Notes: generated from the letters alone by a model not told the origin. Counted from the stretch's first letter, positions 28,885 through 39,110 are shown. The stretch is DNA of 63,438 nucleotides from Shewanella mangrovi (GCF_000753795.1 NZ_JPEO01000009.1:1-63438); one strand, 5' to 3'. Translations and numbers: made by a program.

Positions 28885-28910
28885 AGAAAAGGTATATTAA
28901 TACCTTTTCT
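28885..28910. terminator. Second hairpin of the convergent gap
   Basis: AGAAAAGGTAT-ATTA-ATACCTTTTCT is a perfect 11-bp stem followed by TTAT on the plus strand. It is compatible with bidirectional termination. Confidence 0.6.
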
Positions 28911-28914
28911 TTAT

Positions 28915-28953
28915 AAAAAAACGGCAGCGAACTTATGAGTTCACTGCCGTTTT
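28915..28953. terminator. Bidirectional terminator between the MCP and epimerase genes
   Basis: AAAAAACGGCAG pairs with CTGCCGTTTTT around an inner GAACT/AGTTC stem and TATG loop with one mismatch. A/T tracts flank both sides, so it can end the plus-strand MCP transcript and the minus-strand epimerase transcript. Confidence 0.85.
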
Positions 28954-28991
28954 TATTGGCAAATTATTTACGCTACGCCACTCGTCTTTGC

Positions 28992-29999
28992 TTATTTACC
29001 GTAGTAACTTTTGTACCATTCGGCGAAGGCGTGCACACCTTCCTTGATACCAACTTTGGGTTTGTAACCCACAGCCTTAAATAAGTCTTCAGTGTCAGCC
29101 CAAGTAGCTTGAACATCACCATCTTGCATGTCCATCATGATCTTCTCGGCTTTCTTGCCTAGCGCATCTTCCAACTCAGCAATGAAATCCATCAATTTTA
29201 CCGGACTACCGTTACCAATATTGAACACCCTAAACGGCGCCACGCTGGTCGCAGGAGTACCAGCTTCAACCGTCCAATCACTATTCGGCTCTGGAATATG
29301 GTCAGCGCAACGTAATACACCTTCCACAATATCGTCGATGTAGGTGAAATCGCGACTCATATTGCCGTGGTTAAATACTTTGATTGGCTTATCGGCAGTG
29401 ATAGCGTTCGCAAACAACATCGGCGCCATATCAGGGCGTCCCCAAGGACCATAAACGGTAAAGAAGCGCAGGCCAGTTGTCGGCAATCCATAAAGGTGCG
29501 CATAGCTGTGTGCCATCACTTCATTAGCTTTTTTGGTCGCGGCGTAAAAAGACACAGGATGGTCAACGGAATCACCTGTGGCAAACGGCATCTTGCGATT
29601 TAAACCGTACACAGAGCTAGAAGAGGCATAAACCAAGTGCCCGACTTTATTGTGTCTGCATCCTTCTAACACGCAGAGTGTGCCAATAAGGTTGCTGTCA
29701 GCATAGGCAAATGGATTAGTAATCGAATAACGTACACCAGCTTGGGCACCTAAGTGGATCACACGCTCGAACTGCCCTTCCACAAATAACTGCGCCATGC
29801 CGTCACGGTCTGATAAATCGAGTTGTTTGAAACTAAACAGCGATTGTTCGGCTAATTTATTCAAACGATCTTGTTTCAGGCTTACGTCGTAGTAATCGTT
29901 CAGGTTATCAATACCTACGACTTGATGGCCCGCTTCACACAGACGCTCAGCGACCCGTGAGCCGATAAAACCCGCCGCTCCCGTTACTAAATACTTCAT
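28992..29999 (-). CDS. UDP-glucuronate 4-epimerase-like NAD-dependent epimerase
   Basis: Extended short-chain dehydrogenase, 335 aa, likely converting UDP-glucuronate to UDP-galacturonate for capsule or O-antigen. Rossmann motif TGAAGFIGSRVAE (6-18), the family-typical GIDNLNDYYDVSLK (about 29-42), catalytic YASSSSVYG and Tyr-x3-Lys in YAATKK are all present, with RFFTVYGPWGRPDMA. The DNLNDYYD signature is shared by CapI/LspL/WbpP-type uronate epimerases. ugd, which makes UDP-glucuronate, is just upstream on the same strand, but a terminator at 30014-30045 lies between. Confidence 0.88.
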   Translation of the reverse strand: MKYLVTGAAGFIGSRVAERLCEAGHQVVGIDNLNDYYDVSLKQDRLNKLAEQSLFSFKQLDLSDRDGMAQLFVEGQFERVIHLGAQAGVRYSITNPFAYADSNLIGTLCVLEGCRHNKVGHLVYASSSSVYGLNRKMPFATGDSVDHPVSFYAATKKANEVMAHSYAHLYGLPTTGLRFFTVYGPWGRPDMAPMLFANAITADKPIKVFNHGNMSRDFTYIDDIVEGVLRCADHIPEPNSDWTVEAGTPATSVAPFRVFNIGNGSPVKLMDFIAELEDALGKKAEKIMMDMQDGDVQATWADTEDLFKAVGYKPKVGIKEGVHAFAEWYKSYYGK

Positions 30000-30013
30000 T
30001 TTTTCCTCACAAA

Positions 30014-30045
30014 TAAAAACGCCGCATCAAGTAGACACGGCGTTT
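30014..30045 (-). terminator. Terminator after ugd
   Basis: On the minus strand AAACGCCG and CGGCGTTT form an 8-bp GC-rich stem (30017-30024 with 30038-30045) followed by TTTATTT. It lies 60 nt past the ugd stop, so ugd and the epimerase are probably only partly co-transcribed. Confidence 0.7.
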
Positions 30046-30104
30046 AAGCATCAGTCGCAGCACTGCATCTACTCAAATTTTTGAGCAAATGCTACCACAA
30101 AATA

Positions 30105-31268
30105 TTAATCGTGACCGAAGATATCGCGGGTATAGACCTTATCTGCCACCTCTTCTAACTCAGCTTCCATACGATTTGAAAGGATAACGTCCGCTTGGGC
30201 CTTAAACTCATTCAAATCACGAATAACCTTGGAGTGGAAAAACTCATCATCTTTTAGCACTGGTTCATAGACGACGACTTCGATCCCCTTCGCTTTAATA
30301 CGCTTCATCACCCCTTGGATCGCCGACGCGCGGAAGTTATCTGACCCACTCTTCATGATCAAACGATACACACCGACTTTTTTCGGCTGCTTAGCAATAA
30401 TAGAGTCAGCGATAAAGTCTTTGCGAGTACGGTTAGCGTCAACAATCGCCGAGATCAAGTTATTAGGTACTTGATTGTAGTTAGCCAGCAACTGCTTAGT
30501 GTCCTTCGGCAAACAATAACCACCATAACCAAATGATGGGTTGTTATAGTGAGTGCCAATACGCGGATCTAGACACACGCCATCAATGATTTGCCGGGTA
30601 TCCAATCCGTTCATTTCGGCATAGCTGTCCAGTTCGTTAAAGTAAGCCACACGCATAGCTAAGTAGGTGTTCGCAAACAACTTAATCGCTTCAGCTTCGG
30701 TACTTTCGGTAAATAGCACCGGGATATTCTCTTTCAGCGCACAATCCGCCAGCAAGCGAGCAAAGTCTTCGGCCCGCTGAGAGCGTTCGCCAACAATGAT
30801 ACGTGATGGATACAGGTTGTCATACAACGCCTTACCTTCACGTAAAAACTCTGGAGAGAAAATAATATTGTCAGAACCCACTTGTTTACGAAGCTCAGCC
30901 GTATAGCCGACAGGAACGGTAGACTTAATCACAATGCAAGCATTCGGATTGAGTTCTACCACCTTAGCCACTACGGTTTCTACAGTGCGAGTATTGAAAT
31001 AATTGGTGGTGGGATCGTAATCAGTTGGCGTTGCGACAATCACAAAATCTGCATCTGCATAGGCATTGGCATCAGTAGTCGCTTCAAGATTCAGCGTTTT
31101 CGATGACAGGTATTCCTCAATCATCTCATCAGCAATAGGTGATATACGCTGATTAACCTGATCTACTTTTTCCTGAACAACATCTACAGCAACAACTTGA
31201 TGATGCTGTGCCAGTAGCACAGCGTTTGACAGGCCAACATACCCTGTTCCAGCCACAACAATTTTCAT
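30105..31268 (-). CDS. ugd: UDP-glucose 6-dehydrogenase
   Basis: Oxidises UDP-glucose to UDP-glucuronate using NAD+. 387 aa, the length of the short Ugd class. N-terminal [17 protein letters not shown] (about 7-23), [24 protein letters not shown], and the catalytic Cys in [15 protein letters not shown] (about 250-264) are present. The start at 31268 (MKIVVAG) has AGGGA 6 nt upstream; an in-frame start 24 nt earlier is not needed. It consumes the GalU product and supplies the neighbouring epimerase. Confidence 0.95.
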   Translation of the reverse strand: MKIVVAGTGYVGLSNAVLLAQHHQVVAVDVVQEKVDQVNQRISPIADEMIEEYLSSKTLNLEATTDANAYADADFVIVATPTDYDPTTNYFNTRTVETVVAKVVELNPNACIVIKSTVPVGYTAELRKQVGSDNIIFSPEFLREGKALYDNLYPSRIIVGERSQRAEDFARLLADCALKENIPVLFTESTEAEAIKLFANTYLAMRVAYFNELDSYAEMNGLDTRQIIDGVCLDPRIGTHYNNPSFGYGGYCLPKDTKQLLANYNQVPNNLISAIVDANRTRKDFIADSIIAKQPKKVGVYRLIMKSGSDNFRASAIQGVMKRIKAKGIEVVVYEPVLKDDEFFHSKVIRDLNEFKAQADVILSNRMEAELEEVADKVYTRDIFGHD

Positions 31269-31326
31269 GATAATCCCTAATTCACATAACAATAGGCACT
31301 TTTAATGGCGCCCATTCTAACCACAA

Positions 31327-32286
31327 TTACTCCTGATAATAAGTTTTTATTGCCAAAATGAATTGAGGTAGATCACTTACAGGCAAGGCATTGATGCCCG
31401 CTGCCGCTTCTCGGCCGCCTCCGGTTTCAAACTTGCTGCAAATTTCGCCAGCACCGTGTCGATTCGATAATGGCGCACGCAGGGATACCATTAAACTGCC
31501 ATCAGCGTTGTGAGAAAGGATCGCGATAGCGCGAGATGGATATGTGTTGGCCAAATCGTTTCCGAGCACACCACTCACCCGTTTTGCCCAAACCTCATTG
31601 GGTAACGTAAATACCAACAAAGTTTCATCAGCGTGGCTTGGCGTCAGAGAAGCAACGTTGCTCATATCTTGCTGGTAAGCAGCCTGTAACTGATAAAATG
31701 GTGAGCTTTCATCATCCCTCAACATAAAGGGCGACTCATATTGGACTAACGCCTGAAATAATGCCGCTGGTGCAATATGTAAGTCACTTATCTCAGCACC
31801 ATAACCGTTGTAATTAACTAAAGTGCCCAGCTCTCTTAGAAATGCGCTATCGTCCGTCGATAGTCTCCGCGCTTCAACCAGCTCATCAGCCACGGCAATC
31901 ATGTTATCGCCATAGGCGGCAGCAATCGCCCAATCGCGATAACGGCCGCTAAGCAAGTTGTCGACTATCAATGCCGTACAGGTATTCGCCGCGGTATCAA
32001 TATGTGTCGTTAAATTGGGCGATTGCGGAATACTCCCGGTGCGGTGATGGTCGATGTAAGTGACCACTGCGCCGGAAGTTAAGATCCTTTCGAGTGCATC
32101 AATATTCTTTTCCATGGAAATATCGAGCACTAAGATCCCATCACCATCAACGGCATTCACTTGCTTAAGCAAGGCAATATCACGCTTAACACCTGTCACC
32201 AACTGCGCGGTTTTAGGTTCAGCTAAGCGCAGTTGTACCAGTGAAATTATGCCGTCAGCATCGCCGTTAAAAATGTCGTATTGCAT
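31327..32286 (-). CDS. DHH-family phosphoesterase of the cys operon
   Basis: DHH/DHHA1-type phosphoesterase, 319 aa. Motif I is GDADGIISLVQL (8-19), motif II LDISMEKN, the DHH signature YIDHHRTG (about 77-84), a downstream metal Asp in YGDNM, and the C-terminal DHHA1 substrate loop FETGGGREAAAGI. It starts 14 nt after cysC and is the last gene of the sulfate-assimilation operon. Some DHH proteins (NrnA/YtqI) hydrolyse pAp, the by-product of PAPS reduction, so pAp recycling is an attractive but unproven role; cysQ is also present in this window. Confidence 0.86.
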   Translation of the reverse strand: MQYDIFNGDADGIISLVQLRLAEPKTAQLVTGVKRDIALLKQVNAVDGDGILVLDISMEKNIDALERILTSGAVVTYIDHHRTGSIPQSPNLTTHIDTAANTCTALIVDNLLSGRYRDWAIAAAYGDNMIAVADELVEARRLSTDDSAFLRELGTLVNYNGYGAEISDLHIAPAALFQALVQYESPFMLRDDESSPFYQLQAAYQQDMSNVASLTPSHADETLLVFTLPNEVWAKRVSGVLGNDLANTYPSRAIAILSHNADGSLMVSLRAPLSNRHGAGEICSKFETGGGREAAAGINALPVSDLPQFILAIKTYYQE

Positions 32287-32300
32287 GCCGCTACCACTCG

Positions 32301-32909
32301 TTAGATATAGTGATGTTGTTCAAGATACGCCACGATTTGCTCGGCGCATTCCACAATAGATTGGCTCGCGGTATCAACATGGATCTCCGGATTTACCGGC
32401 GCTTCGTACGCAGAATCAATGCCAGTGAAGTGTTTGATCTCACCCGCTCTCGCTTTCTTATACAGTCCTTTAGGATCACGCTGTTCACACAACGCTAGCG
32501 GTGTATCAATAAAGACTTCAACAAACTCGCCTTCCTGATGCAAAGCTCTAACTAACGCTCTATCTTGCTGAAATGGTGAAATAAAAGCGGTCAATACAAT
32601 CAGCCCAGAATCGACAAACAGTTTACTGACTTCACCAATACGGCGAATATTCTCGATACGGTCATCATCACTGAAATTGAGATCTCTATTTAGCCCATGA
32701 CGCACGTTATCACCATCAAGCAGATAACTGTGATAGCCCTTGGCAAACAACAATTGTTCGACAGCGTTAGCAATTGTCGACTTACCTGAACCACTTAAGC
32801 CGGTAAACCACAATACCGCTGAGCGGCTAATTCCTTTCTGCTTGACCCTATCGGTTTTCGACACTTGATGTTGGTGCCAAACCACATTGGATGATTTCTG
32901 CGATGTCAT
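32301..32909 (-). CDS. cysC: Adenylyl-sulfate kinase
   Basis: Phosphorylates APS to PAPS in assimilatory sulfate reduction. 202 aa from the ATG at 32909 ([12 protein letters not shown]), which has GGAG upstream; the frame extends 25 residues further into the permease gene, but VVWH near residue 10 is where CysC proteins align. P-loop GLSGSGKST (about 36-44), [13 protein letters not shown] and [10 protein letters not shown] follow, with [22 protein letters not shown] near the C-terminus. It lies 22 nt after the permease gene and 14 nt before the DHH gene. Confidence 0.95.
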   Translation of the reverse strand: MTSQKSSNVVWHQHQVSKTDRVKQKGISRSAVLWFTGLSGSGKSTIANAVEQLLFAKGYHSYLLDGDNVRHGLNRDLNFSDDDRIENIRRIGEVSKLFVDSGLIVLTAFISPFQQDRALVRALHQEGEFVEVFIDTPLALCEQRDPKGLYKKARAGEIKHFTGIDSAYEAPVNPEIHVDTASQSIVECAEQIVAYLEQHHYI

Positions 32910-32931
32910 GACAGCTCCATTCGATAACTCA

Positions 32932-34659
32932 TTAGAAAGGGAAAAACCAAGGTACTGCGGCAACCACAATTGCGCCGTAGACAAAAGCTACCGGGAATCC
33001 CGCGCGAAAAAAATGTGTGAGTGTGTATTTACCTGCGTTGTACACCATTAAATTGGTTTGATAGCCAAACGGACTGACAAAACTGCCACTCGCACCATAG
33101 GCCACCACCATCACAAACGGAAGAATGTTAACGCCAAGGCCATGAGCAAGCCCAATACTCAGCGGGAACATCAAGGCGGCCGCCGCATTATTGGTCACTA
33201 ACTCGGTCAATATCCAGGTCACAACATACGTCAGTAACAGCAGATAAAAAGGTGGCAATCCAGAGGCATGCTGCTCCACTATGCTGGTAAACCAAGTCGC
33301 AACGCCCGAATTCACCATCGAAAAAGACAGCAAAATCGCGACAGAAACAATTAACCAAATATCGACCGGAAAACGCCGCAACAACTCATTTACCGTTATG
33401 CAGCCGGAGAAGATAAAAACGCCCAGAAGTAACAACAACGCCTGCAGCAAATCAATAATGCCGAGGGCGGAACTCAACACGGCGATAGCGAACCCACCAA
33501 CGGCTAACCATTCTCTGGCACCATTAAGATGAAGATCAGGCTCTACGCCGCTCACACTGATAAAATTTTTACCTATGTTATGCCGATGGCGATACTCATC
33601 TCCCACGGCTAACACCAAAAAGTCGCCAGCTTCGATAACCACATCACCTAGCTTGCCAGAAATGTTGTGCCCATCACGACGGATAGCCACCACCGCGGCA
33701 TCGAACAACGCGCGAAAGCCAGCCGACTTAAGCGATTTGCCCACCAGCACACTTTCTTGGCGCACCACAACTTCTGTCAGATCTCGCTGCATCAAGCCAT
33801 CTTTATCAGCGAACAAGGTTAAACCAGGAAATGTATGCAATTGCATGACTTTTTGAATGTCGCCGGCAAAGACTAAGCGATCACCTTCATGCAGTAATTC
33901 TTGTGGGGATACAGGCGAAATGAGTTGTCCATTGCGTACCACTTCGACTAAAAACAGGGATTCCAGATGACGCAAGCCGTTCGCTTCAACACTTTTTCCC
34001 GCAAGGGGCGAGTCCTTCTGGATTTTAGCTTCAATAAAATAGCCGCTATAGCTCTTATCCTGACTACGAATATTGGGTAAGAAACGACTGCAAAGTGCCA
34101 CCACCACGCTGCATCCCAACACCAGCAAAATACCGACAGCAAAAAATGAAAAGAAGGACAGCGAGTGCCCGGTTTCACTGATATAAAAACTGTTGACGAT
34201 AAGGTTGGTTGACGTGCCAATTAAGGTCACGGTACCGCCTAAAATCGCCGCATACGACAGCGGCAGTAACAGACGGCTCGCATTGTGATATGGGTTATTG
34301 CGCACTGGCGCCATTAATGTCGCCACCACGGCGGTGTTATTTAAAAACGCCGAACAGATCGTAGTGATCCCAAACAGCCGTAGCCATGAACTACGATAGC
34401 TTTTGACCATCACTCCAGTGGCCAACATCCTTAATAGACGTGTTTTTTCCAACACTAGCGAGCACATCATCAACAAAATCAGTGTCACGAGCCCTGAATT
34501 GGAAAAGCTCTCAAGCACCTGCTCTCGATTGACTAATTCACTGGCAATAAGCGCCAACATAAGACAGCCAAAAACAGCGGCAGGACGGGATTGAAACTTA
34601 ATCAATCCCGCAACGGTACTGACAAAAAGCGCTAACGTGAGATAACCATGCCACGACAT
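32932..34659 (-). CDS. SLC13/DASS-type permease with two TrkA-C domains, putative sulfate importer
   Basis: Inner-membrane anion permease, 575 aa. About five helices in the N-terminal half are followed by a cytoplasmic insert (about 205-385) holding two RCK_C/TrkA-C modules ([17 protein letters not shown]..; [18 protein letters not shown]..), then about six more helices. The DASS hairpins are visible as [15 protein letters not shown] and [18 protein letters not shown]. It sits between cysN (17 nt) and cysC (22 nt), which implies sulfate as substrate, as for SAC1/SLT-type permeases. No direct evidence of substrate in the sequence. Confidence 0.87.
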   Translation of the reverse strand: MSWHGYLTLALFVSTVAGLIKFQSRPAAVFGCLMLALIASELVNREQVLESFSNSGLVTLILLMMCSLVLEKTRLLRMLATGVMVKSYRSSWLRLFGITTICSAFLNNTAVVATLMAPVRNNPYHNASRLLLPLSYAAILGGTVTLIGTSTNLIVNSFYISETGHSLSFFSFFAVGILLVLGCSVVVALCSRFLPNIRSQDKSYSGYFIEAKIQKDSPLAGKSVEANGLRHLESLFLVEVVRNGQLISPVSPQELLHEGDRLVFAGDIQKVMQLHTFPGLTLFADKDGLMQRDLTEVVVRQESVLVGKSLKSAGFRALFDAAVVAIRRDGHNISGKLGDVVIEAGDFLVLAVGDEYRHRHNIGKNFISVSGVEPDLHLNGAREWLAVGGFAIAVLSSALGIIDLLQALLLLLGVFIFSGCITVNELLRRFPVDIWLIVSVAILLSFSMVNSGVATWFTSIVEQHASGLPPFYLLLLTYVVTWILTELVTNNAAAALMFPLSIGLAHGLGVNILPFVMVVAYGASGSFVSPFGYQTNLMVYNAGKYTLTHFFRAGFPVAFVYGAIVVAAVPWFFPF

Positions 34660-34676
34660 AGTCAGATTATCCGCAG

Positions 34677-36092
34677 TTAGTCTTTACTAATGTCGCGAAC
34701 GCCCCAGTGCGGGTACTGCTTGCGAATTAGGGCGTTAAGTTCTAACTCAAAATTAGAATATTCGATAGTCGAGGTTTGTTCACCAGCGCCTGTCACTTCG
34801 CGACGGATCATTCCGGCGCCAACGGTCGCGTTCGTCAAACGATCAATCACAATAAAAGAGCCCGTGGTCCGGTTTTGATCGTAGGGGTCAAACTCGATTT
34901 TTTCATTCAGCAGAAAGCGGCATTCGCCCATTTCGTTAAGTGCTAACTGATTCGCCTCTTCACGTTCCAACGTATTCACATTAACCCGATAATTCACTGC
35001 CTGCACAAAACCAGATGTAAGCTTGCTGCCCGCCTTAATCAAATACTCGCGGTCGAGATGCAACGGCTCCTCAGTCATCCACACCAAGTCCGCTTCAAAG
35101 CGATCATTCACCAGACTCACTTCATGCGGACGCACTAACATATCCCCGCGGCTGACGTCGATTTCATCTTCAAGGGTAATGGTTACCGCCATATCAACAC
35201 TGGCTTTTTCGAGTTCACCGTCAAAGGTCACAATCGACTTAACACGACTTTGCTTACCCGAAGGTAACGCTTCAATCGTATCGCCAACGCGAATATCACC
35301 AGACGCCACGGTGCCACTGAAGCCGCGGAAGTTCAGATTCGGGCGGTTAACGTACTGGACAGGAAAACGGAACGCCGCTTGTGACTCTTTCTTAATGGTG
35401 ACCGTATTCAACAATTTAAGCAGCGGAGAACCTGGGTACCAAGGCATATTGGCACTCTCATTGACCACGTTATCGCCTTTCAATGCAGAGATAGGCACAA
35501 AACGAATATCGGTAAACTTCAATTGCTCGGCAAAGTCACGATAGTCTTTCTTAATCTTTTGATAGACCTCTTGGTCGTAGTCAACGATATCCATCTTGTT
35601 GATGGCGATGATCACGTGCTTGATCCCAAGCTGTGAACAAATATAAGAGTGCCGACGGGTTTGCACCTGCACCCCGTGACGCGCATCAATCAAAATGATG
35701 GCCAAATCGCAGGTTGAAGCACCGGTGGCCATGTTACGGGTGTACTGCTCATGTCCCGGGGTATCGGCAATAATGAATTTGCGCTGCTCGGTAGAAAAGT
35801 AGCGATAGGCCACATCAATGGTAATGCCCTGCTCCCGCTCAGACTGCAGACCATCCACCAATAGCGCTAGGTCAAACGCCTCATCAGTGGTGTTAAAACG
35901 CTTAGAGTCTTTCTCAATCGCCGCCATTTGATCTTCAAAAATCATCTTGCTATCAAATAGCAAACGACCAATTAGCGTGGACTTACCATCATCGACACTG
36001 CCGCATGTTAAAAAACGCAGCATGTCTTTGTTTTCGTGAACTTTCAGGTAGCCTTCAATATCAGAAGCAATCAAATTTGAACTGTGGGACAT
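34677..36092 (-). CDS. cysN: Sulfate adenylyltransferase subunit 1 (GTPase)
   Basis: Regulatory GTPase of ATP sulfurylase; GTP hydrolysis drives APS formation by CysD. 471 aa EF-Tu-like. G1 GSVDDGKST (about 31-39), G3 DTPGHEQYTRNMATGAS, and G4 NKMD are intact, followed by two beta-barrel domains. No APS-kinase fusion is present, in line with a separate cysC in the operon. It lies 47 nt after cysD and 17 nt before the permease gene. Confidence 0.96.
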   Translation of the reverse strand: MSHSSNLIASDIEGYLKVHENKDMLRFLTCGSVDDGKSTLIGRLLFDSKMIFEDQMAAIEKDSKRFNTTDEAFDLALLVDGLQSEREQGITIDVAYRYFSTEQRKFIIADTPGHEQYTRNMATGASTCDLAIILIDARHGVQVQTRRHSYICSQLGIKHVIIAINKMDIVDYDQEVYQKIKKDYRDFAEQLKFTDIRFVPISALKGDNVVNESANMPWYPGSPLLKLLNTVTIKKESQAAFRFPVQYVNRPNLNFRGFSGTVASGDIRVGDTIEALPSGKQSRVKSIVTFDGELEKASVDMAVTITLEDEIDVSRGDMLVRPHEVSLVNDRFEADLVWMTEEPLHLDREYLIKAGSKLTSGFVQAVNYRVNVNTLEREEANQLALNEMGECRFLLNEKIEFDPYDQNRTTGSFIVIDRLTNATVGAGMIRREVTGAGEQTSTIEYSNFELELNALIRKQYPHWGVRDISKD

Positions 36093-36139
36093 CTTATTCT
36101 CCTCAAACGAAATAGTGCGTGCTAAACCATGGATTGAAA

Positions 36140-37054
36140 TTAGAAGTAACCTTCCATCTTTTTCTTCTCCATAGAGCCTGAGGAGTCATGATCAATCACT
36201 CGACCTTGACGTTCTGATGTGGTTGACAGCAGCATCTCTTGGATCACTTCTGGCAATGTTTGTGCTTCTGACTTCACCGCGCCGGTCAACGGATAACAAC
36301 CTAAGGTTCTGAAACGTACCGTTTGCATTTCTGGCGTTTCACCTTCATGCAATGGCATGCGGTCATCATCGACCATGATCAGAGTGCCATCACGTTCAAC
36401 AACTGGACGGGGTTTAGCCAAATACAACGAAGGAATTTCGATATTTTCGAGATAGATGTATTGCCAAATATCCAACTCAGTCCAGTTAGAAAGCGGGAAG
36501 ACACGAATACTTTCGCCTTTGTTGACTTTACTGTTATAGGTATTCCACAGCTCTGGACGCTGGTTTTTAGGATCCCAGCGGTGTTTACTGTCACGGAAAG
36601 AATAAACGCGCTCTTTCGCTCGAGATTTCTCCTCATCGCGACGAGCACCGCCAAACGCAGCATCAAAACCATATTTATCAAGCGCTTGTTTCAGCGATTG
36701 CGTTTTCATGATGTCGGTATGCTTAGCACTACCATGAACAAACGGATTGATATTGAGACGTTTGCCTTCTTCATTGATATGCACCAACAGCTTGAAGCCG
36801 TATTTCTCCGCCATACGGTCACGAAATTCAATCATCTCGTGAAACTTCCAGGTGGTATCAACGTGCAGCAATGGGAAAGGGATTTTACCCGGGTAAAAGG
36901 CTTTGCGAGCTAAGTGCAACAACACTGAGGAGTCTTTACCGATAGAGTACAGCATCACTGGATTATCAAACTCAGCCGCGACTTCGCGCATGATGTAAAT
37001 CGATTCGGCTTCCAGTGCTTTCAGGTGGGTCATTTTTTCAGGCGTAATCATCAA
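36140..37054 (-). CDS. cysD: Sulfate adenylyltransferase subunit 2
   Basis: Catalytic subunit of ATP sulfurylase, forming APS from ATP and sulfate. 304 aa. The PP-loop motif is [13 protein letters not shown] (37-49), then [29 protein letters not shown] and the C-terminal Arg-rich RQGRVIDHD. First gene of the operon cysD-cysN-permease-cysC-DHH. Two ATGs (37054, 37051) are adjacent; the first is used here. Its promoter must lie in 37055-37300, where no clear Cys-box was recognised. Confidence 0.96.
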   Translation of the reverse strand: MMITPEKMTHLKALEAESIYIMREVAAEFDNPVMLYSIGKDSSVLLHLARKAFYPGKIPFPLLHVDTTWKFHEMIEFRDRMAEKYGFKLLVHINEEGKRLNINPFVHGSAKHTDIMKTQSLKQALDKYGFDAAFGGARRDEEKSRAKERVYSFRDSKHRWDPKNQRPELWNTYNSKVNKGESIRVFPLSNWTELDIWQYIYLENIEIPSLYLAKPRPVVERDGTLIMVDDDRMPLHEGETPEMQTVRFRTLGCYPLTGAVKSEAQTLPEVIQEMLLSTTSERQGRVIDHDSSGSMEKKKMEGYF

Positions 37055-37498
37055 TTATCTCGCTATGGCGGCTACCTGCTATCGATCGGCGCACAGCTTG
37101 GCGCGTATCGTATACAAGGTAAAGTAACGATTTGTAGCGAGGATTCTAGCAGACGCTTATATACCTGAAATGTTCATTTTTGGAACTTATTATAATAAAA
37201 GGAAATAAATAGAACGATGGGCATCACAATTTCGCATGCTTAAAACATACAATCAGTGTATTTCAGCAGCTTCTTAACTTACGAATTGAAAAATTTGTCA
37301 CATGATGAAGATAAAACATACAGAGCTTGTATGAATCAAAAAGTAGGTTTTGCCATAGGGTACGACACTAAAACCTACAATTTGATGAACATATAAACCT
37401 ATAAATAATGTAACACAAAAACCTATAAAAGGTGTAACATTAAAACCTATAAATAAAATCCTATATCCAATCAATATTTTTGAGCTGTAGAACGCGAA
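37055..37498. other. cysD / Fic-gene divergent intergenic region
   Basis: 444 nt without a gene. The left part is the cysD promoter side. The right part holds four tandem 24-bp repeats (37369-37464) and one inverted partial copy (37343-37351), ending 34 nt before the Fic-gene start. The AT content is higher than in the flanking genes. Confidence 0.75.
37369..37464 (+). repeat. Four tandem 24-bp repeats (iteron-like operator array)
   Basis: Four units with exact 24-bp phasing (37369, 37393, 37417, 37441) share the core AAACCTA at the same offset. The middle two also share TGTAACA; the first has GATGAACA and the last degenerates to AATCCTAT. An inverted GTAGGTTTT lies at 37343-37351. TATAAA-like sequence inside the repeats suggests they overlap the Fic-gene promoter, so a repressor binding the array would block it. 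There are no spacers or cas genes, so this is not CRISPR. Confidence 0.85.
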
Positions 37499-39013
37499 AT
37501 GAACAATATTTCAAAAAAATTAGCAGATTCGCTTGAGCAATTAAAACTGCTTCAAGGAGCTGGAGTTGTTGCTATTCAGTCAAAGCAACTCAGTCGAGTG
37601 CATCGTGAGCGGTTACTGAAGCATGGGTTTATTCGCGAAGTTATTCGGGGCTGGTACATACCCGCAATGCCTGATGAAAAGCATGGCGATAGTACCTCTT
37701 GGTATACATCCTTCTGGGATTTCTGCGCGGCTTATTTGTCTGAGCGGTTTGACAAATCGTGGTGTCTCTCACCTGAGCAGTCGCTGAGCCTGCATATCGG
37801 TGATAGAACGGTTCCTCAGCAATTACTCGTGCGCTCTCCCAAAGGGAATAATAAGCCCACAGCATTTTTGCACAACACTTCAATTTTTGATGTCAGGTTG
37901 AACATGCCCGATGTCGAGTACATAGAAAATTTAGAAGGACTTAACGTTTACAATCTGGCCTCAGCTCTAGTCTATTGTTCAGCTCATCAGTTTCAAAATG
38001 CACCAATTCAAATGCGTACCGCTTTATCTATGGTAACAGATGCATCTGATGTGTTGTCCATTTTACTCGAAGGAAATCATAGCGTAATTGCCGGCCGCTT
38101 AGCTGGAGCTTTTAGGAATATTGGCCGAGATCTGATCGCAAACAATATCTTAAAAGGCATGCAGGCAGCCGATTTTAAAGTGCAAGAAGAAGACCCTTTC
38201 GCAGAGAAGGTGCAGATAAGCTTTGGCCGCCGAGATGTTTCCCCCTATGTTAATCGCATGCGGTTGATGTGGGCGCAAATGCGTGAAGGTGTTATCGCGC
38301 ATTTCCCCCCGGTCTCAAGCCAAGCTATCAATATCGAAATTTACATGGCTGAAGTGGAAGATAAATACATTACAGATGCCTATCACTCATTATCCATTGA
38401 AGGCTATCGAGTCACTCCCGAACTGATTCAACTTGTTAAATCTGGCAACTGGCAAGCTGAGAGCTCAGATGAAAGCAGAAAGCATTTAGATGCTATGGCA
38501 GCCAAAGGCTACAGGGATGCATTTCAAGAAGTAAAAAAATCTGTTAGGGCGGTGCTAGAAGGTAAGAACCCTGCAGATGTTTTAGAACAAACGCACAGTG
38601 ACTGGTATCTAGCTCTATTTAGCCCCAGTGTTGCGGCCGGTATTATTAAGCAATCGGAATTAGCCGGTTATAGAACGGGACCAGTTTATATTCGTCAATC
38701 TATGCATACGCCCCCCAATAGAGACGCCATTAGAGATATGATGCCAACTTTGTTCGATTTACTTGCTGAAGAGGAAAATGCAGCTGTTAGAGCCGTACTG
38801 GGACATTTTATTTTCGTATATATTCATCCATATTTTGATGGTAACGGCAGAATGGGAAGGTTCATTATGAATTTGATGATGGCCTCGGGTGGTTATCCTT
38901 GGACTGTCGTACCTGTCGAACGGAGAAATGAATATATGCAGGCTTTAGAAGCTGCCAGCGTTAAACAAGATATTGTGCCTTTTACTCAGCTCTTAGCATC
39001 GCTGATTGAATAA
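37499..39013 (+). CDS. Fic-domain protein with N-terminal AbiEi-like/winged-helix region
   Basis: 504 aa. The N-terminus (1-60: SKKLADSLEQLKLLQGAGVVAIQ..RLLKHGFIREVIRGWYIP) resembles the winged-helix start of type IV AbiEi antitoxins, followed by an AbiEi-like domain (to about 190). The C-terminal half is a Fic domain: the core HPYFDGNGRMGR (His about 443) matches HPFx(D/E)GNGRxxR of active AMPylating Fic enzymes. The inhibitory motif SxxxEG occurs upstream (Ser297-Glu301-Gly302), making this a self-inhibited class II-type Fic. It lies behind the 24-bp repeat array, which its own N-terminus may bind. No separate toxin or antitoxin gene is adjacent. Target unknown. Confidence 0.85.
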   Translation: MNNISKKLADSLEQLKLLQGAGVVAIQSKQLSRVHRERLLKHGFIREVIRGWYIPAMPDEKHGDSTSWYTSFWDFCAAYLSERFDKSWCLSPEQSLSLHIGDRTVPQQLLVRSPKGNNKPTAFLHNTSIFDVRLNMPDVEYIENLEGLNVYNLASALVYCSAHQFQNAPIQMRTALSMVTDASDVLSILLEGNHSVIAGRLAGAFRNIGRDLIANNILKGMQAADFKVQEEDPFAEKVQISFGRRDVSPYVNRMRLMWAQMREGVIAHFPPVSSQAINIEIYMAEVEDKYITDAYHSLSIEGYRVTPELIQLVKSGNWQAESSDESRKHLDAMAAKGYRDAFQEVKKSVRAVLEGKNPADVLEQTHSDWYLALFSPSVAAGIIKQSELAGYRTGPVYIRQSMHTPPNRDAIRDMMPTLFDLLAEEENAAVRAVLGHFIFVYIHPYFDGNGRMGRFIMNLMMASGGYPWTVVPVERRNEYMQALEAASVKQDIVPFTQLLASLIE

Positions 39014-39029
39014 CTCAATATCTTGGAAC

Positions 39030-39048
39030 CTTGGCGTTTTCTGCCAAG
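39030..39048 (+). terminator. Possible terminator after the Fic gene
   Basis: CTTGGC-GTTTTCT-GCCAAG forms a 6-bp stem 16 nt after the stop, with only a short T tail. Weak. Confidence 0.4.
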
Positions 39049-39110
39049 TTCATTGTCTGATGCCACGACAGTGACAGGTTTTCCCCGTATTTATAAGAGC
39101 ATCGAAGGAG

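Noticed and set aside
36323..36913. 196-aa open frame opposite cysD
   Set aside because: It is fully antisense to an intact, motif-complete cysD and has no family features.
37369..37464. CRISPR array
   Set aside because: The repeats are contiguous 24-bp units with no spacers, only four copies, and no cas genes nearby; an operator array fits better.
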